A stretch of DNA of 64,000 bases from Mycolicibacterium goodii (GCF_022370755.2 NZ_CP092364.2:3224001-3288000), one strand, 5' to 3'; numbered from the stretch's first letter, positions 49,880 to 60,313 are shown. The notes: generated by a model not told the origin, from the sequence alone. Program-made: numbers and translations.

Positions 49880-51208
49880 TCACCTCTCCGAGATGACGGC
49901 GGCAGATTCGTGGACGGGACGACGGACCATGAACCCGTAGACACAGGCACCGAGCACGGCGATCACACCGGACACCAGGAAGGACGGCGTGTAGGAACCG
50001 GTCTTGTCGACGATGACGCCGGTGACCAGCGGGGCCAGCGCACCGCCGAAGTAACCGCCGAAGTTCATGATCCCACCGAACTGGGCGGCGTGCGTGTCGG
50101 GCACGATATCGCTTGTGAGCGCCCATGACTGGGATTGAACCGCGGCCACCAGACCGAGGGCTGCGCACAGCACCACGATCGCCAAGACGGGGTTGTGTAC
50201 GAGCGGCACCACTGCAAGCAGGATTCCGAGGCCGACGGACCCGCCGATCAGTACCGTCTTCTTCGACCCGAAAGCGCTCATCCCCCGACGGCGCACCAGG
50301 GTTAGTGTGAGCCGACCTGCGTAGATCCCGGTGATCGCCGAAGCCAGATACGGGATCGCGGCGACCCAGCCGGTTTGGGCGATCGAGACATCCAAGGTGT
50401 CCTGAAGGAACAGCGGCAGGAACGTGATGAAGATGTTCCAGATCCAGATCGAACTGAAGAAGCCGAGCATCATGCCCCACGTCTGCGGATAGGTGAAGAA
50501 CTTGCCCCAGGGCAGGTGGGCCTTCGGTTGCGTGGTGTCGTCACGGCCGGCGACGATGTACCGGTACTCCTCCTCTGACAGGTGCCTGGACGACTCAGGT
50601 GCACGATAGTAGGCCCAGAAGGCCAGTGCCAGAACGAGACCCGCCAAGCCGATGATGAGGAACATCGCGCGCCACCCGAATGCCAGCGACAACACGGTGA
50701 GAACCGGAGGAGCGATCGCCGAACCCCATTTCGACCCGGAGTCCCAGATGCCTGCGGCCTGGCCACGTTCCTCGCGGGGGAACCATTCCGTGGTGATCTT
50801 GCTGGAGTTCGGTGAGTTGGGCGATTCGCCGACGCCCAGCAGGAAGCGGAAGGTGAGGAAGTGCGCCATCGTCTGCCCGACGGACATCAGCGCGGTCGCG
50901 ACCGACCAGATACCGACCGCCGCGAAATACATTCTGCGAGCGCCAAGTTTGTCGATCAGATAGCCAGCGGGCAACTGACACAACGCGTAGGTCCACGAGA
51001 ACACCGCACCCATGAGCCCGATGTCGGTCTTGGTCAGCCCGAGTTCGGCGATCATGTGCGGAGCGGCGATGGAGACCGACGAGCGGTCCATGTAGTTGAG
51101 GATCCCGGCCAGCAGCAACCAACCGAGAATCCAGTAACGCAGGTTCTTCACCTTCTTGGCGTCACGCTGACGACGAGCCTGGCGCGGCGACTCAGACTGT
51201 AGATCCAT
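49880..51208 (-). CDS. MFS transporter, anion:cation symporter (sugar-acid) type
   Basis: The 442-residue protein has 12 predicted membrane segments. The N-terminal motif LNYMDRSSVSIAAPHM and the GVGESPNSPNSSKITTEWFP segment are typical of ACS-family transporters such as those for galactonate, glucarate or tartrate. The ATG at 51208 follows AAAGGAGTG. It lies between an SDR and a 2-hydroxyacid dehydrogenase gene, so the imported compound is likely a hydroxy or sugar acid. Confidence 0.9.
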   Translation of the reverse strand: MDLQSESPRQARRQRDAKKVKNLRYWILGWLLLAGILNYMDRSSVSIAAPHMIAELGLTKTDIGLMGAVFSWTYALCQLPAGYLIDKLGARRMYFAAVGIWSVATALMSVGQTMAHFLTFRFLLGVGESPNSPNSSKITTEWFPREERGQAAGIWDSGSKWGSAIAPPVLTVLSLAFGWRAMFLIIGLAGLVLALAFWAYYRAPESSRHLSEEEYRYIVAGRDDTTQPKAHLPWGKFFTYPQTWGMMLGFFSSIWIWNIFITFLPLFLQDTLDVSIAQTGWVAAIPYLASAITGIYAGRLTLTLVRRRGMSAFGSKKTVLIGGSVGLGILLAVVPLVHNPVLAIVVLCAALGLVAAVQSQSWALTSDIVPDTHAAQFGGIMNFGGYFGGALAPLVTGVIVDKTGSYTPSFLVSGVIAVLGACVYGFMVRRPVHESAAVISER

Positions 51209-51252
51209 GGCACTCCTTTGTGCGTGAGCGGGAATTCGTGCTGGGGCCGAAC

Positions 51253-52029
51253 TCAATTGACGACGAGGCCACCGTTGACGTTGTAGACGGCCGCGGTGAT
51301 GAAGCCGGCGTCCTCGGACAGCAGGAACTCGATCGTTGCCGCGATGTCCTCGGTTCGGCCGACCCGATCGACGAGCAGGCCCTCGACAATCTCGGCCTTG
51401 CGCTCCTCCGTGAGAGTGCCACCCATGATGTCGGTGTCGATGGGACCGGGACTCACCACGTTGACGGTGACCCCGAACTTGCCGACCTCGCGTGCAACGG
51501 CTCGACTGAGACCGATGACGGAAGCTTTCGATGCCGAGTACGGCACCTTGCTGTAGGTACCGCCGCCCAGTTGGGCCGATGCAGACGACAGGTTGACCAC
51601 ACGTCCGACGCCGCGCCGCACCATGCTGCGCACCGCACGCTGATTGACGATGAAGGTGCCGGTGCTGTTGATGTCGAGCACCCTGTTCCATTCGGCGAGC
51701 GTCAGTTCCAGGAATGGGACGGGTGAGGCGACACCTGCCGCGTGCGCCAGTCCGACGACCGGCGGGAGTTCGGCCTCGATCGCGGCGAATGCGCGATCGA
51801 CCGATTCGGCGTCCACGACGTCGACGCCGTAACCGAAAATAGTGGTGCGCGAATCCTTGTCGACCTCTCGCGCGAATTCGACGACCGCCGCTTCGTCGAC
51901 GTCGAGGGCCGCGACATGCCACCCGGCCCGGGCGAGGCGCTGAACTGTCGCACGGCCGATTCCGCGGGCAGAGCCGGCTCCGGTGACCACTGCGGTGCGC
52001 TCGGCCGGAAACGTGTGCAGAGCTGTCAT
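51253..52029 (-). CDS. Short-chain dehydrogenase/reductase
   Basis: An SDR of 258 residues from the ATG chosen: TGAGSARGIGRATV cofactor loop, AHAAGVASP in place of NNAG, catalytic YSASKASVIG and the C-terminal FITAAVYNVNGG. An Asp after strand two (ALDVD) suggests NAD. Two ATGs are possible; the second (52029) has GAAAGAAG at the better distance. It is the first gene of the SDR/MFS/hydroxyacid dehydrogenase operon and probably oxidises the imported substrate. Confidence 0.87.
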   Translation of the reverse strand: MTALHTFPAERTAVVTGAGSARGIGRATVQRLARAGWHVAALDVDEAAVVEFAREVDKDSRTTIFGYGVDVVDAESVDRAFAAIEAELPPVVGLAHAAGVASPVPFLELTLAEWNRVLDINSTGTFIVNQRAVRSMVRRGVGRVVNLSSASAQLGGGTYSKVPYSASKASVIGLSRAVAREVGKFGVTVNVVSPGPIDTDIMGGTLTEERKAEIVEGLLVDRVGRTEDIAATIEFLLSEDAGFITAAVYNVNGGLVVN

Positions 52030-52381
52030 GTGCATCTTCTTTCGGTGACGTGGGCGGGTTGAGGTGCGGAATCAGCACATGGCCGAGGTGATCGCGGTTC
52101 CCTGATGCCGAGCGGTTCGACAGGTGATGAGCGGTCGAACCACCGTCACCAGGGCAAGCGGGTCGCGAGCTTTGGCGCAGCTGACAATGCTTGTCCGACG
52201 TGATCTGGGTAACACAGGCTCCTATAGGATATAGGTATAGGTGTTGGCAGCGTCAATGGAGGAAAGCCGCTACATTTTCCCGACCTATCTTCGGAATCGC
52301 TGCATTTTGAGCCAGGTGGCGGGAATATGATTCACAGCCAGGCGGCACAGATGCCCGCACATGGAAGTGAGGTGGGGACCG
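52030..52381. other. Divergent intergenic region between SDR operon and SorC-type regulator
   Basis: About 350 bases without a convincing gene. It holds a likely minus-strand promoter with a triple TATAGG repeat (listed separately) and a direct repeat CGCTACATTTT (52268-52278) / CGCTGCATTTT (52298-52308) that may belong to the plus-strand promoter. Base composition is lower in GC between 52220 and 52330 than in the flanking genes. Confidence 0.6.
52223..52256 (-). promoter_or_regulatory. SDR/MFS operon promoter with triple TATAGG repeat
   Basis: TATAGG occurs three times at 52223, 52230 and 52236. On the minus strand TTGACG (complement of 52251-52256) and TATATC (complement of 52228-52233) are 17 bases apart, so the repeats overlap the -10 region. 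This is a natural operator for the divergent SorC-type regulator. Confidence 0.55.
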
Positions 52382-53389
52382 ATGGTGGTGGATGCGGTTG
52401 ATCCGGCTGCTCATAGCCGTGCAACAGATACCGAGGATCTCACGGATGAGGAACGGCGCCGCGTTGCCGACGCCGCAGAGCTCTACTACGCACAGGGGCT
52501 GAAGGTCGAAGATGTCGGCAAGCGCCTGCACCTTTCCCGGTCGACCGTTTCTCGAATGCTCGCCAGGGCCCGTCAGCACGGCATCGTCGAGTTCGTGCTG
52601 CATCGCACGCCGGACCGGTCGTCACACCTGGCGGCCCAGCTCAACCAGCGCTTCGGCGTTCGCACGTTGATCGCTGACAGCGTGGATGCCGCTCAGTTCG
52701 CGGCTCGGCTCGAGGTGGTCGCCGAGTTCGCGGCACGCCGGCTCGCCGCTGTGGTCGGCACCAACATGACGATCGCCGTTGCTTGGGGCGCCACGGTCGA
52801 GGCGGTGTCCCGGCACCTGATCTTCAGCCCCACCCGCGGGGCACGGGTTGTTCAGCTGAACGGTTCGGCCAACGCGTCCGCGTCGAACATCCTCAACGCC
52901 GGCCAACTGCTCGACAGGTTCGCCTGCGCGTTTTCCGCCTCGGCACACCACTTTCCGGCGCCGGCATTCTTCGACTCCGCGACAACTCGTGAGGCCATGT
53001 GGCAGGAGCGGTCCATTCAGCGCGTGCTCGGGATCCGTCGAAACGCTGATGTGGCGCTGTTCTCGGTCGGCGCATTGGACAGCGACGTTCCCGACCACCT
53101 GTACCGGTCGGGCTACCTCGATGCGGTCGATCTCCAGGACCTGCGACGGGACGGGATCGTCGGACACATCGGCACCGTTTTCGTACGCGCAGACGGCACC
53201 TCGGAGGGCATTGCGATCAACCGGCGCAGCACCGGCATGCCGCTGTCCGAGTTGCGCAGTGTACGAACGCGGATCCTGGTCGCAAGCGGTCCAGCGAAAA
53301 CAACAGCCGTCCTCGGGGCATTGCGCGCAGGCGCCGCGACCGACCTTGTGCTCGATGAGATCACGGCGCAGGCCTTGCTCGACGCATGA
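52382..53389 (+). CDS. SorC/DeoR-type sugar-binding transcriptional regulator
   Basis: The 335-residue protein has an N-terminal helix-turn-helix (YYAQGLKVEDVGKRLHLSRSTVSRMLARAR) and a large SorC-type sugar-phosphate-isomerase-like effector domain (about 85-330) with TIAVAWGATVEAVS, VVQLNGS and DVALFSVGALDSD. The ATG at 52382 has GAGGTGGGG upstream; another ATG lies 21 bases earlier. It is divergent from the SDR/MFS operon and most likely controls it in response to a phosphorylated sugar or sugar acid. Confidence 0.88.
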   Translation: MVVDAVDPAAHSRATDTEDLTDEERRRVADAAELYYAQGLKVEDVGKRLHLSRSTVSRMLARARQHGIVEFVLHRTPDRSSHLAAQLNQRFGVRTLIADSVDAAQFAARLEVVAEFAARRLAAVVGTNMTIAVAWGATVEAVSRHLIFSPTRGARVVQLNGSANASASNILNAGQLLDRFACAFSASAHHFPAPAFFDSATTREAMWQERSIQRVLGIRRNADVALFSVGALDSDVPDHLYRSGYLDAVDLQDLRRDGIVGHIGTVFVRADGTSEGIAINRRSTGMPLSELRSVRTRILVASGPAKTTAVLGALRAGAATDLVLDEITAQALLDA

Positions 53390-53451
53390 TCACCACCGAG
53401 GGCGAAACGGCGGGATCGCAGCATCCCGGCGTCGCATGAAAGGATTTGACT

Positions 53452-54165
53452 GTGGATGTCCCTGTGAGCCCGCCTATTCCTCGCCTGCGGCGAGCCATGC
53501 GGGACGAAGTGCGCGACGCGCTGCTCGCGATGCTCATAACCGGACGACTTGCCGCCGGGACATCGGTGAGCATCGACCAACTCTCCCGCGATCTCGGCGT
53601 CTCACAGACTCCGGTCCGAGAGGCCCTCGTCGAGATCGAGGCGACCGGGCTGGTCCACCGAGTCGCCCATCGCGGCTACCAGGTGGCACCACCGATGACT
53701 GCCCAGCAGGCCGCAGAACTCGCCGACGCCCGCCTTGTCGTAGAGACGACTGCCGCCCATTGGGCGACCCGGCTCCTGGATCCCGAGTTGCTCCCAAACC
53801 TGCGTGCCGCACATCGCGCGCACGAGGAGGCCGCGTGGGCAGTGCGCGAGTGGGACGGGGTGACGCGCGACCGAAACGGCCTACCGGTCCCGTTGAAGCC
53901 GTATTTCGAAGCCGACTGGCGTTTCCATCAGACGATCCTCGACCACTGCGGCAACGGTTTCCTGCGCCGGATGGTCGGAAGCCTGGGCGCCTCGGTGCAA
54001 CGCATGCGACAGAATGTGCATCGCGGGCCGGTGGACACCGAGCTGGCGGTTGCCGAACACGGCCGCGTGCTGGCCGCTGTCGAAACCGGTGATCCACAAG
54101 CTGCCGCGGACGCAATGCGTGCCCACATCGAAGCGGTCCGCGAGCGTTCCATCGCCGACGCCTGA
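53452..54165 (+). CDS. FadR-type GntR transcriptional regulator
   Basis: The 237-residue protein has a GntR winged helix (LRRAMRDEVRDALLAMLITG through VSIDQLSRDLGVSQTPVREALVEIEATG) and an FCD effector domain with FEADWRFHQTIL, LAVAEHGRVLAAVE and MRAHIEAVRERS. The GTG at 53452 was picked because GAAAGGA lies seven bases upstream; a TTG six bases earlier is too close to that site. It follows the SorC-type gene by 62 bases. Two regulators for one small operon is unusual and may mean layered control. Confidence 0.85.
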   Translation: MDVPVSPPIPRLRRAMRDEVRDALLAMLITGRLAAGTSVSIDQLSRDLGVSQTPVREALVEIEATGLVHRVAHRGYQVAPPMTAQQAAELADARLVVETTAAHWATRLLDPELLPNLRAAHRAHEEAAWAVREWDGVTRDRNGLPVPLKPYFEADWRFHQTILDHCGNGFLRRMVGSLGASVQRMRQNVHRGPVDTELAVAEHGRVLAAVETGDPQAAADAMRAHIEAVRERSIADA

Positions 54166-54187
54166 GCGGGCCCGGCATCGACATTGC

Positions 54188-54225
54188 ACTGAGGGACAAA
54201 AAACGCGCCGGAGCTGTCCCTCAGT
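54188..54225. terminator. Bidirectional hairpin terminator candidate
   Basis: ACTGAGGGACA (54188-54198) and TGTCCCTCAGT (54215-54225) are perfect 11-bp arms around a 16-base loop. It stands between the convergent GntR and rlmN genes. No clear U-tract follows, as is common for mycobacterial terminators. Confidence 0.65.
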
Positions 54226-54244
54226 TCAATCTCGGTGAGGGCGG

Positions 54245-54274
54245 TCAGCCCTCAGCGGCCAATTGGCCGCACGC
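54245..54274. repeat. Right copy of the 30-bp direct repeat (rlmN 3' end)
   Basis: The 30 bases comprise the rlmN stop codon and last nine codons (ACGQLAAEG). They match 48812-48841 at 26 positions. As rlmN is the conserved host gene, this copy is probably the original. Confidence 0.6.
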
Positions 54275-55336
54275 GGCGGCGATTTCGCGGCCGCGTGTGT
54301 CGCGGACCGTGCAGGAGACACCACGCTCGCGCACGCGCTTGACGAATTCCCGCTCTGCGGGCTTGGGGCTGGCGTCCCACTCGCTGCCGGGCGTCGGGTT
54401 GAGCGGGATGACGTTGACGTGTGCCAGCGGGCCCAGCGCGCCGTGCAGCTTCTTGCCGAGAAGGTCTGCGCGCCAGGGCTGGTCGTTGACATCGCGAATC
54501 AATGCGTATTCGATCGAGACGCGCCGGCCGGTGGTGTCGGCGTAGTAGCGCGCCGCGTCGAGCACCTCGCTCACCTTCCACCGGTTGTTCACCGGCACCA
54601 GGGTGTCGCGCAGTTCGTCGTCGGGTGCGTGCAGCGACAGCGCCAGGGTGACGCCGAGGCGCTCGTCGGCGAGCTTGCGGATCGCCGGTGCCAGCCCCAC
54701 CGTGGACACCGTCACCGAACGTGCGCTGATACCGAAGCCGTTGGGCGGCGGCGCGATGATGCGGCGCACCGCGCCGAGCACCCGGTTGTAGTTGGCCAGC
54801 GGTTCACCCATGCCCATGAACACGATGTTGGACAGCCTGCCGTCATGTTCGGCGCGCATGGTCGACGACGCCGCGCGCACCTGCTCGAGGATCTCGGCGG
54901 TGGTCAGGTTGCGCTGGAGCCCACCCTGTCCGGTCGCGCAGAACGGGCACGCCATGCCGCAGCCCGCCTGCGACGAGATGCACACGGTGTTGCGCTGCGG
55001 GTACCGCATGAGCACTGATTCGAACGTCGACCCGTCCACCGCGCGCCACAGTGTCTTACGGGTCTCCCCCGCATCACACTGGATCTCGCGAACGGGGTTG
55101 ATCAACGCGGGGAACAACTTCTCGGCGACCTGGTTCCGCACGGCCGCGGGGAGGTCGGTCATCTGCTGCGGATCGGCGATGAGCCGGCCGTAGTACTGGT
55201 TGGCCAGCTGCTTGGCCCGGAACGCGGGCAGCCCGAGTTCGGCGACGGCCGCGGCGCGACCGGCCTCATCGAGATCGGCCAGGTGCTGCGGCGGCATGGC
55301 CCGCCGCGGTGCTTCGAAGACGAGCTGTTGTTTCAT
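54245..55336 (-). CDS. rlmN: Dual-specificity 23S rRNA/tRNA m2A methyltransferase RlmN
   Basis: A 363-residue radical-SAM methyltransferase. The cluster motif CxxxCxxC is Cys126, Cys130 and Cys133 (CGMACPFC), the methyl-carrier Cys lies in [11 protein letters not shown] and the SAM motif is [10 protein letters not shown]. It methylates A2503 of 23S rRNA and A37 of some tRNAs. The ATG at 55336 overlaps the LysR stop (ATGA). In M. tuberculosis the neighbour is cdsA directly, so the LysR/EamA pair is extra here. Confidence 0.95.
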   Translation of the reverse strand: MKQQLVFEAPRRAMPPQHLADLDEAGRAAAVAELGLPAFRAKQLANQYYGRLIADPQQMTDLPAAVRNQVAEKLFPALINPVREIQCDAGETRKTLWRAVDGSTFESVLMRYPQRNTVCISSQAGCGMACPFCATGQGGLQRNLTTAEILEQVRAASSTMRAEHDGRLSNIVFMGMGEPLANYNRVLGAVRRIIAPPPNGFGISARSVTVSTVGLAPAIRKLADERLGVTLALSLHAPDDELRDTLVPVNNRWKVSEVLDAARYYADTTGRRVSIEYALIRDVNDQPWRADLLGKKLHGALGPLAHVNVIPLNPTPGSEWDASPKPAEREFVKRVRERGVSCTVRDTRGREIAAACGQLAAEG

Positions 55337-56211
55337 GCCGATACCTTCACTGATGTCTTTCCGACCGTGCGGTCGTCGCCGAGGAGTTCGCCCACCGCCC
55401 TGTCGACGGTGGCCAGCAGGTCGGGGTCGACGCCCGCGCGGCCGCGGACGAACACCGATGCGCGGTTGGCCTCGGGCATGTCGTCGGCGACCACGAGGCC
55501 GTCGGGCAGCCGGCCGATCATCGGCAGCAGCGCGACGCCGAGCCCCGAGCGCACCGCGGCCACCAGGCCGGACAGGTCCGCGCATTCGACGACGATCCGG
55601 TAGTCGATGTCGAGTTTCTCCAGCGCCGCGAAGGCCGGCTCGCGCAGCGTGCAGGGCTCGGCGTACACCACCACAGGAAGCGGACCATCGGGCGTGAAGG
55701 TGCGTGCCGAGATCCATTTCAGCGCGACCATTCCCGACGCGTTCGCGCGGTCCCATCCCGAGCCGTCGAGCATCACGGCGACATCCACGGTGCCGTGTTC
55801 GATCGCGTCGGCCAGTGCGACGTTGCGGTCCAACCGGAACCGCACGCGCCAGTCCGGCAGGCATTCGCCGAGCGCATCGGTCAATCCGGGCAGCATGACG
55901 TCGGCACCGTGTTCGGTGGCCCCGATCAGCAGAGTCTTCTCCTCCGCCGCCCCGAGGTCGGCGAGCGCCGCGTCGTGCGCGGCGAGGATCCGACGGGCGT
56001 GTGTGACGACGCGGTGGCCGAGTTCGGTGAAGGCCATGCCGCGCCCGGACCGCTGGACGATCGGGCCGCCGACGACACCCTCGAGACGACGCACGTGTTG
56101 GCTGACCGCGGACTGGGTCAGGTGCAGAACCGCCGCCGCGCGGTGAAATCCACCACAGTCGGCGACGGCGACCAGACTGCGCAGTGGCGCGATGTCCAAG
56201 ACCTGTCCCAC
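55333..56211 (-). CDS. LysR-family transcriptional regulator
   Basis: The 292-residue LysR protein has an N-terminal helix-turn-helix ([35 protein letters not shown]) and a periplasmic-binding-like effector domain with [16 protein letters not shown] as the linker helix. The GTG at 56211 is the start chosen; a TTG nine bases downstream would also fit the family. It is divergent from an EamA transporter gene, with T-N11-A type palindromic sequence (GCAATTGTGATCG) in the gap, so it probably controls that exporter. Its stop overlaps the rlmN start. Confidence 0.87.
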   Translation of the reverse strand: MGQVLDIAPLRSLVAVADCGGFHRAAAVLHLTQSAVSQHVRRLEGVVGGPIVQRSGRGMAFTELGHRVVTHARRILAAHDAALADLGAAEEKTLLIGATEHGADVMLPGLTDALGECLPDWRVRFRLDRNVALADAIEHGTVDVAVMLDGSGWDRANASGMVALKWISARTFTPDGPLPVVVYAEPCTLREPAFAALEKLDIDYRIVVECADLSGLVAAVRSGLGVALLPMIGRLPDGLVVADDMPEANRASVFVRGRAGVDPDLLATVDRAVGELLGDDRTVGKTSVKVSA

Positions 56212-56357
56212 CGGCCGTACGGTACTCCGATCAGCACTGACGATCAATTTCGTCGCGTTGCACCGGTGGCCGTGGACGATCCGATAAGCAATTGTGATCG
56301 AACCGCGGCCCGATTGTTCGTTGGACTTGGCCGTCCCGCACACCACACGATGGCCCC

Positions 56358-57263
56358 ATGTCCGACACCCTTGACCGGATGCCCGCCCGCACCGCGTCGG
56401 CGGTGACATTCCTGTACGCGTTGGGCTATCCGATCGGCAACGCCGCGGTGGCGGCCATGTCGCCGATGGCGGTGCTGGTGTTCCGCTTCGGCCTGGCGGC
56501 CGCGATCCTCGGCGCATGGGCGCGGTTCGCGGGTGTGCGGTGGCCACGAGGCGGCAAGCTGGGCCATGTCGCTGTCGCCGGACTGCTCATGCAGGGCGTG
56601 CAGTTCTGCTTCCTGTACCTTGCCATCGAGCGTGGTGCGCCTGCCGTGCTGTGCGCGGTGGTGATCGCGATGAACCCGGTCACCACGGCCATGCTCACCG
56701 CGGCGTTCCTGCGCGACCGGCTCGGGCTGCGGCGCATCCTGGCCCTGGTGCTCGGCATCGCCGCGGTGCTCGCGGCCTGCGCGAGCCGGCTCGCCGCAGA
56801 GAACGGCGTCGACCCCGTCATGCTGCTGTTGCTCGCGGCGCTGCTCGGCCTGTCCGCCGGGGGCGTCTACCAACAGCGGTTCTGCGCGGATGTGGATTTC
56901 CGTGCCGCTACGGCCGTGCAGAACGCGGTGGCGTTGATCCCGGCTGCGGTGTTCGCGGCGCTCACTCCGTTCGCTGTGCACGACCCCAAGCACGCGGTGG
57001 CGGCCGTGGCCGGGGTGGTGCTGCTCAACGCGGCGCTCGGGGTGTCGATGTACGTGCGCGCGATCAGCCGACACGGCGCGCCCGCCGTCACGATGCTGTT
57101 CTGCGTGATCCCCGCGGTCGCGGGGGTGCTGTCGTGGCTGATGCTCGGCGAGCGGCCCGATGTGGGAATCGCCGTCGGGCTTGTGGTCGGGGCGGCGGCC
57201 TGCTGGCTCAACAGCTCCGGGTCACGCCAGCAGCGTCAGCACGATCCAGGTCGCGACGGCTGA
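56358..57263 (+). CDS. EamA/DMT-family membrane transporter
   Basis: A 301-residue protein with ten membrane segments in two EamA repeats (about 13-140 and 150-285). Motifs of the family are GYPIGNAAVAAM, FLYLAIERGAPAVLCAVVIAMNPVTTAM and ISRHGAPAVTMLFCVIPAVAGVLSWLMLGE. EamA proteins export amino acids or other metabolites, and LysR genes divergent from them commonly sense the exported compound. Its 3' end overlaps the convergent cdsA end by 42 bases. Confidence 0.85.
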   Translation: MSDTLDRMPARTASAVTFLYALGYPIGNAAVAAMSPMAVLVFRFGLAAAILGAWARFAGVRWPRGGKLGHVAVAGLLMQGVQFCFLYLAIERGAPAVLCAVVIAMNPVTTAMLTAAFLRDRLGLRRILALVLGIAAVLAACASRLAAENGVDPVMLLLLAALLGLSAGGVYQQRFCADVDFRAATAVQNAVALIPAAVFAALTPFAVHDPKHAVAAVAGVVLLNAALGVSMYVRAISRHGAPAVTMLFCVIPAVAGVLSWLMLGERPDVGIAVGLVVGAAACWLNSSGSRQQRQHDPGRDG

Positions 57264-58100
57264 CGGCAGCACCGAGTCGATGCGGTCCATGAGGCCGCCG
57301 TGGCCGGGTAGCAGGGTGCCCATGTCCTTGATTCCCAGATCGCGTTTGACCTGAGATTCGACCAGATCGCCGAGCGTTCCGGTGATCACCAGCATGATGC
57401 CGAGCGGCACACCCACCCAGGCCGGCTTGTCCAGCAGGAACGTCACGGCCAGGACCGAGACGACGATGCCGAGCACCAGCGAGCCGGCCAGGCCCTCCCA
57501 GGATTTCTTGGGGCTTATCGCGGGCACCATCGGGTGCTTGCCGAACAGCACGCCTGCGGTGTAACCGCCGACGTCGGACGCCACCACGCCCAGCATCAGA
57601 CAGAACACGCGGCCGGCGCCGTCGTCGGGATAGATCAGCAGCGCTCCGAACGCGCCGAACAGCGGGATCCAGGCGGCCAGGAACACCGTCACGGACACGT
57701 CGCGCAGGTAGTTGTCCGGCGCCGCGGACAGCCCGCCGGACAACAGGCGCCAGATCAGGCACAGCACCACGGTGCCGCCGAATCCGCCGAGTGCACCGGC
57801 AGGACCGAACGGCAGGGTCAGCCACACCATGGCCTGCCCGCCGATCAGCAACGGGAGGACGGGGATCGAGAAACCCCCGGTGCGCAGCCGTCGCACGACC
57901 TCGTGTGTAGCGACAGCCATCGCGACCGCGACGACGCCGACCCACACGAGGGGCGCGAACAGCAGGATCGCGATGACGCCGCCGCCGAGGCCCACACCGA
58001 CGCCGATGGCCGCCGGAAGGTCACGACCGGCGCGGGACTGCTTCTTCTGCGGTTCTCCGACCGGTTTGCTTGCCACGAGACTCGCTTGCTGATCGGTCAC
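57222..58100 (-). CDS. cdsA: Phosphatidate cytidylyltransferase (CdsA)
   Basis: The 292-residue integral membrane enzyme makes CDP-diacylglycerol for phospholipid and phosphatidylinositol synthesis. About eight membrane helices are visible after a polar N-terminus of 30 residues. The CDS signature near the C-terminus reads SQVKRDLGIKDMG then GHGGLMDRIDS. The GTG start is next to the frr stop with no gap. The 3' end overlaps the convergent EamA gene. Confidence 0.94.
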   Translation of the reverse strand: MTDQQASLVASKPVGEPQKKQSRAGRDLPAAIGVGVGLGGGVIAILLFAPLVWVGVVAVAMAVATHEVVRRLRTGGFSIPVLPLLIGGQAMVWLTLPFGPAGALGGFGGTVVLCLIWRLLSGGLSAAPDNYLRDVSVTVFLAAWIPLFGAFGALLIYPDDGAGRVFCLMLGVVASDVGGYTAGVLFGKHPMVPAISPKKSWEGLAGSLVLGIVVSVLAVTFLLDKPAWVGVPLGIMLVITGTLGDLVESQVKRDLGIKDMGTLLPGHGGLMDRIDSVLPSAVATWIVLTLLA

Positions 58101-58658
58101 TCAGACCTCCAGCAACTCGCCTTCCTTGTGTTTGACGAGTTCATCGATCTGCGCGGTGTAGGTGTGCGTCGACTTCTCGAGGTCCTTCTCGGCACGACTG
58201 ACCTCGTCCTCGCCGGCCTCGCCGTCCTTCTTGATGCGGCTGAGCTCTTCCATGGCCTTGCGCCGGATGTTGCGCACGGAGACCTTGGCGTCCTCACCCT
58301 TGGCCTTGGCCTGCTTGACCAGCTCGCGGCGACGCTCCTCGGTGAGCTGTGGGATCGCGACGCGGATGATGGTTCCGTCGTTGCTGGGGTTCACGCCGAG
58401 GTCCGAGTTGCGGATGGCGTCTTCGATCGCCCTGAGCTGCGAAGCCTCGTAGGGCTTGATCACCACGAGGCGCGCCTCGGGGACGTTGATGCTGGCCAGT
58501 TGGGTGATCGGCGTCATCGACCCGTAGTAGTCGATGTTGATGCGCGAGAACATGCCCGGGTTGGCCCGGCCGGTCCGGATCGAGCCGAGCTCGTCCTTGG
58601 CCACGGACACGGCCTTCTCCATCTTCTCCTCGGCATCGAAGAGAGTCTCGTCGATCAC
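58101..58658 (-). CDS. frr: Ribosome recycling factor (Frr)
   Basis: The 185-residue factor splits post-termination ribosomes with EF-G. The tRNA-like fold is clear: long N-terminal helix, [15 protein letters not shown] motif, [22 protein letters not shown] and the C-terminal long helices [28 protein letters not shown] start. It follows pyrH by 47 bases in the conserved pyrH-frr-cdsA order. Confidence 0.96.
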   Translation of the reverse strand: MIDETLFDAEEKMEKAVSVAKDELGSIRTGRANPGMFSRINIDYYGSMTPITQLASINVPEARLVVIKPYEASQLRAIEDAIRNSDLGVNPSNDGTIIRVAIPQLTEERRRELVKQAKAKGEDAKVSVRNIRRKAMEELSRIKKDGEAGEDEVSRAEKDLEKSTHTYTAQIDELVKHKEGELLEV

Positions 58659-58705
58659 TTCACCGTCTCCCGTCGCTGTCGCGTTCGCTCATGTGGCTCC
58701 ACTCC

Positions 58706-59452
58706 TCAGGTGGTGACCAGCGTTCCGATCTTCTCACCCGCCACCGCCCGAGCGATATTGCCACTGGTGAGCAGGTTGAACACAAGGATCGGCATGCCGT
58801 TGTCCATGCAGAGGCTGAAGGCGGTCGCGTCGGCGACCTTGAGCCCGCGGTCGATGACCTCGCGGTGGCTGATCGCGGTGATCAGCTCGGCGTCCGGGTT
58901 GGTCCGGGGGTCGTCGGTGAAGACACCGTCGACCGCCTTTGCCATCAGGACCACTTCCGCACCGATCTCCAGGGCCCGCTGGGCCGCGGTGGTGTCGGTC
59001 GAGAAGTACGGCAGGCCCATGCCCGCGCCGAAGATGACGACGCGCCCCTTCTCCAGGTGCCGCACCGCGCGCAGCGGGATGTAAGGCTCGGCGACCTGCC
59101 CCATGGTGATCGCCGTCTGCACGCGGGTGTCGATGCCTTCCTTCTGCAGGAAGTCTTGCAGCGCAAGGCTGTTCATCACGGTGCCGAGCATGCCCATGTA
59201 GTCCGAGCGGGTGCGTTCCATACCACGCTGCTGCAGCTGGGCACCGCGGAAGAAGTTGCCTCCGCCGATGACGACTGCCACCTGCGCCCCGCTACGGACC
59301 ACTTCGGCGATCTGCCGCGCCACCTGCGCCACGACATCGGGATCCAGACCCACCTGTCCGCCACCGAACATCTCGCCGCCCAGCTTGAGCAGGACGCGGG
59401 TATAGAGCGGACGAATCGGTGCTGCCCGGCCGGCGACATTCGAATCCGCCAT
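58706..59452 (-). CDS. pyrH: UMP kinase (PyrH)
   Basis: The 248-residue UMP kinase of the amino-acid-kinase fold makes UDP. It shows [22 protein letters not shown], the [17 protein letters not shown] block and [20 protein letters not shown]. The ATG at 59452 has GAGGAGACCG upstream and matches the family length; the frame stays open for 25 more codons without a good site. In M. tuberculosis tsf and rpsB lie upstream of this gene; here an accessory region takes that place within the window. Confidence 0.95.
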
Positions 59453-59587
59453 CGGTCTCCTCGGCACTCCTCGCATTAGAGAGCCATCCAGGCGATTGCC
59501 CAGGACGGCAACTCCATCCTGCCTCATGGCAGGCGTCAGGCCATGCCCGGGGCCTCGGGACTTTCGCGTGTCGCCGGCCGGAGCGGC

Positions 59588-60296
<709 letters not shown>

Positions 60297-60313
60297 GTGT
60301 CAATATGCTTGAT

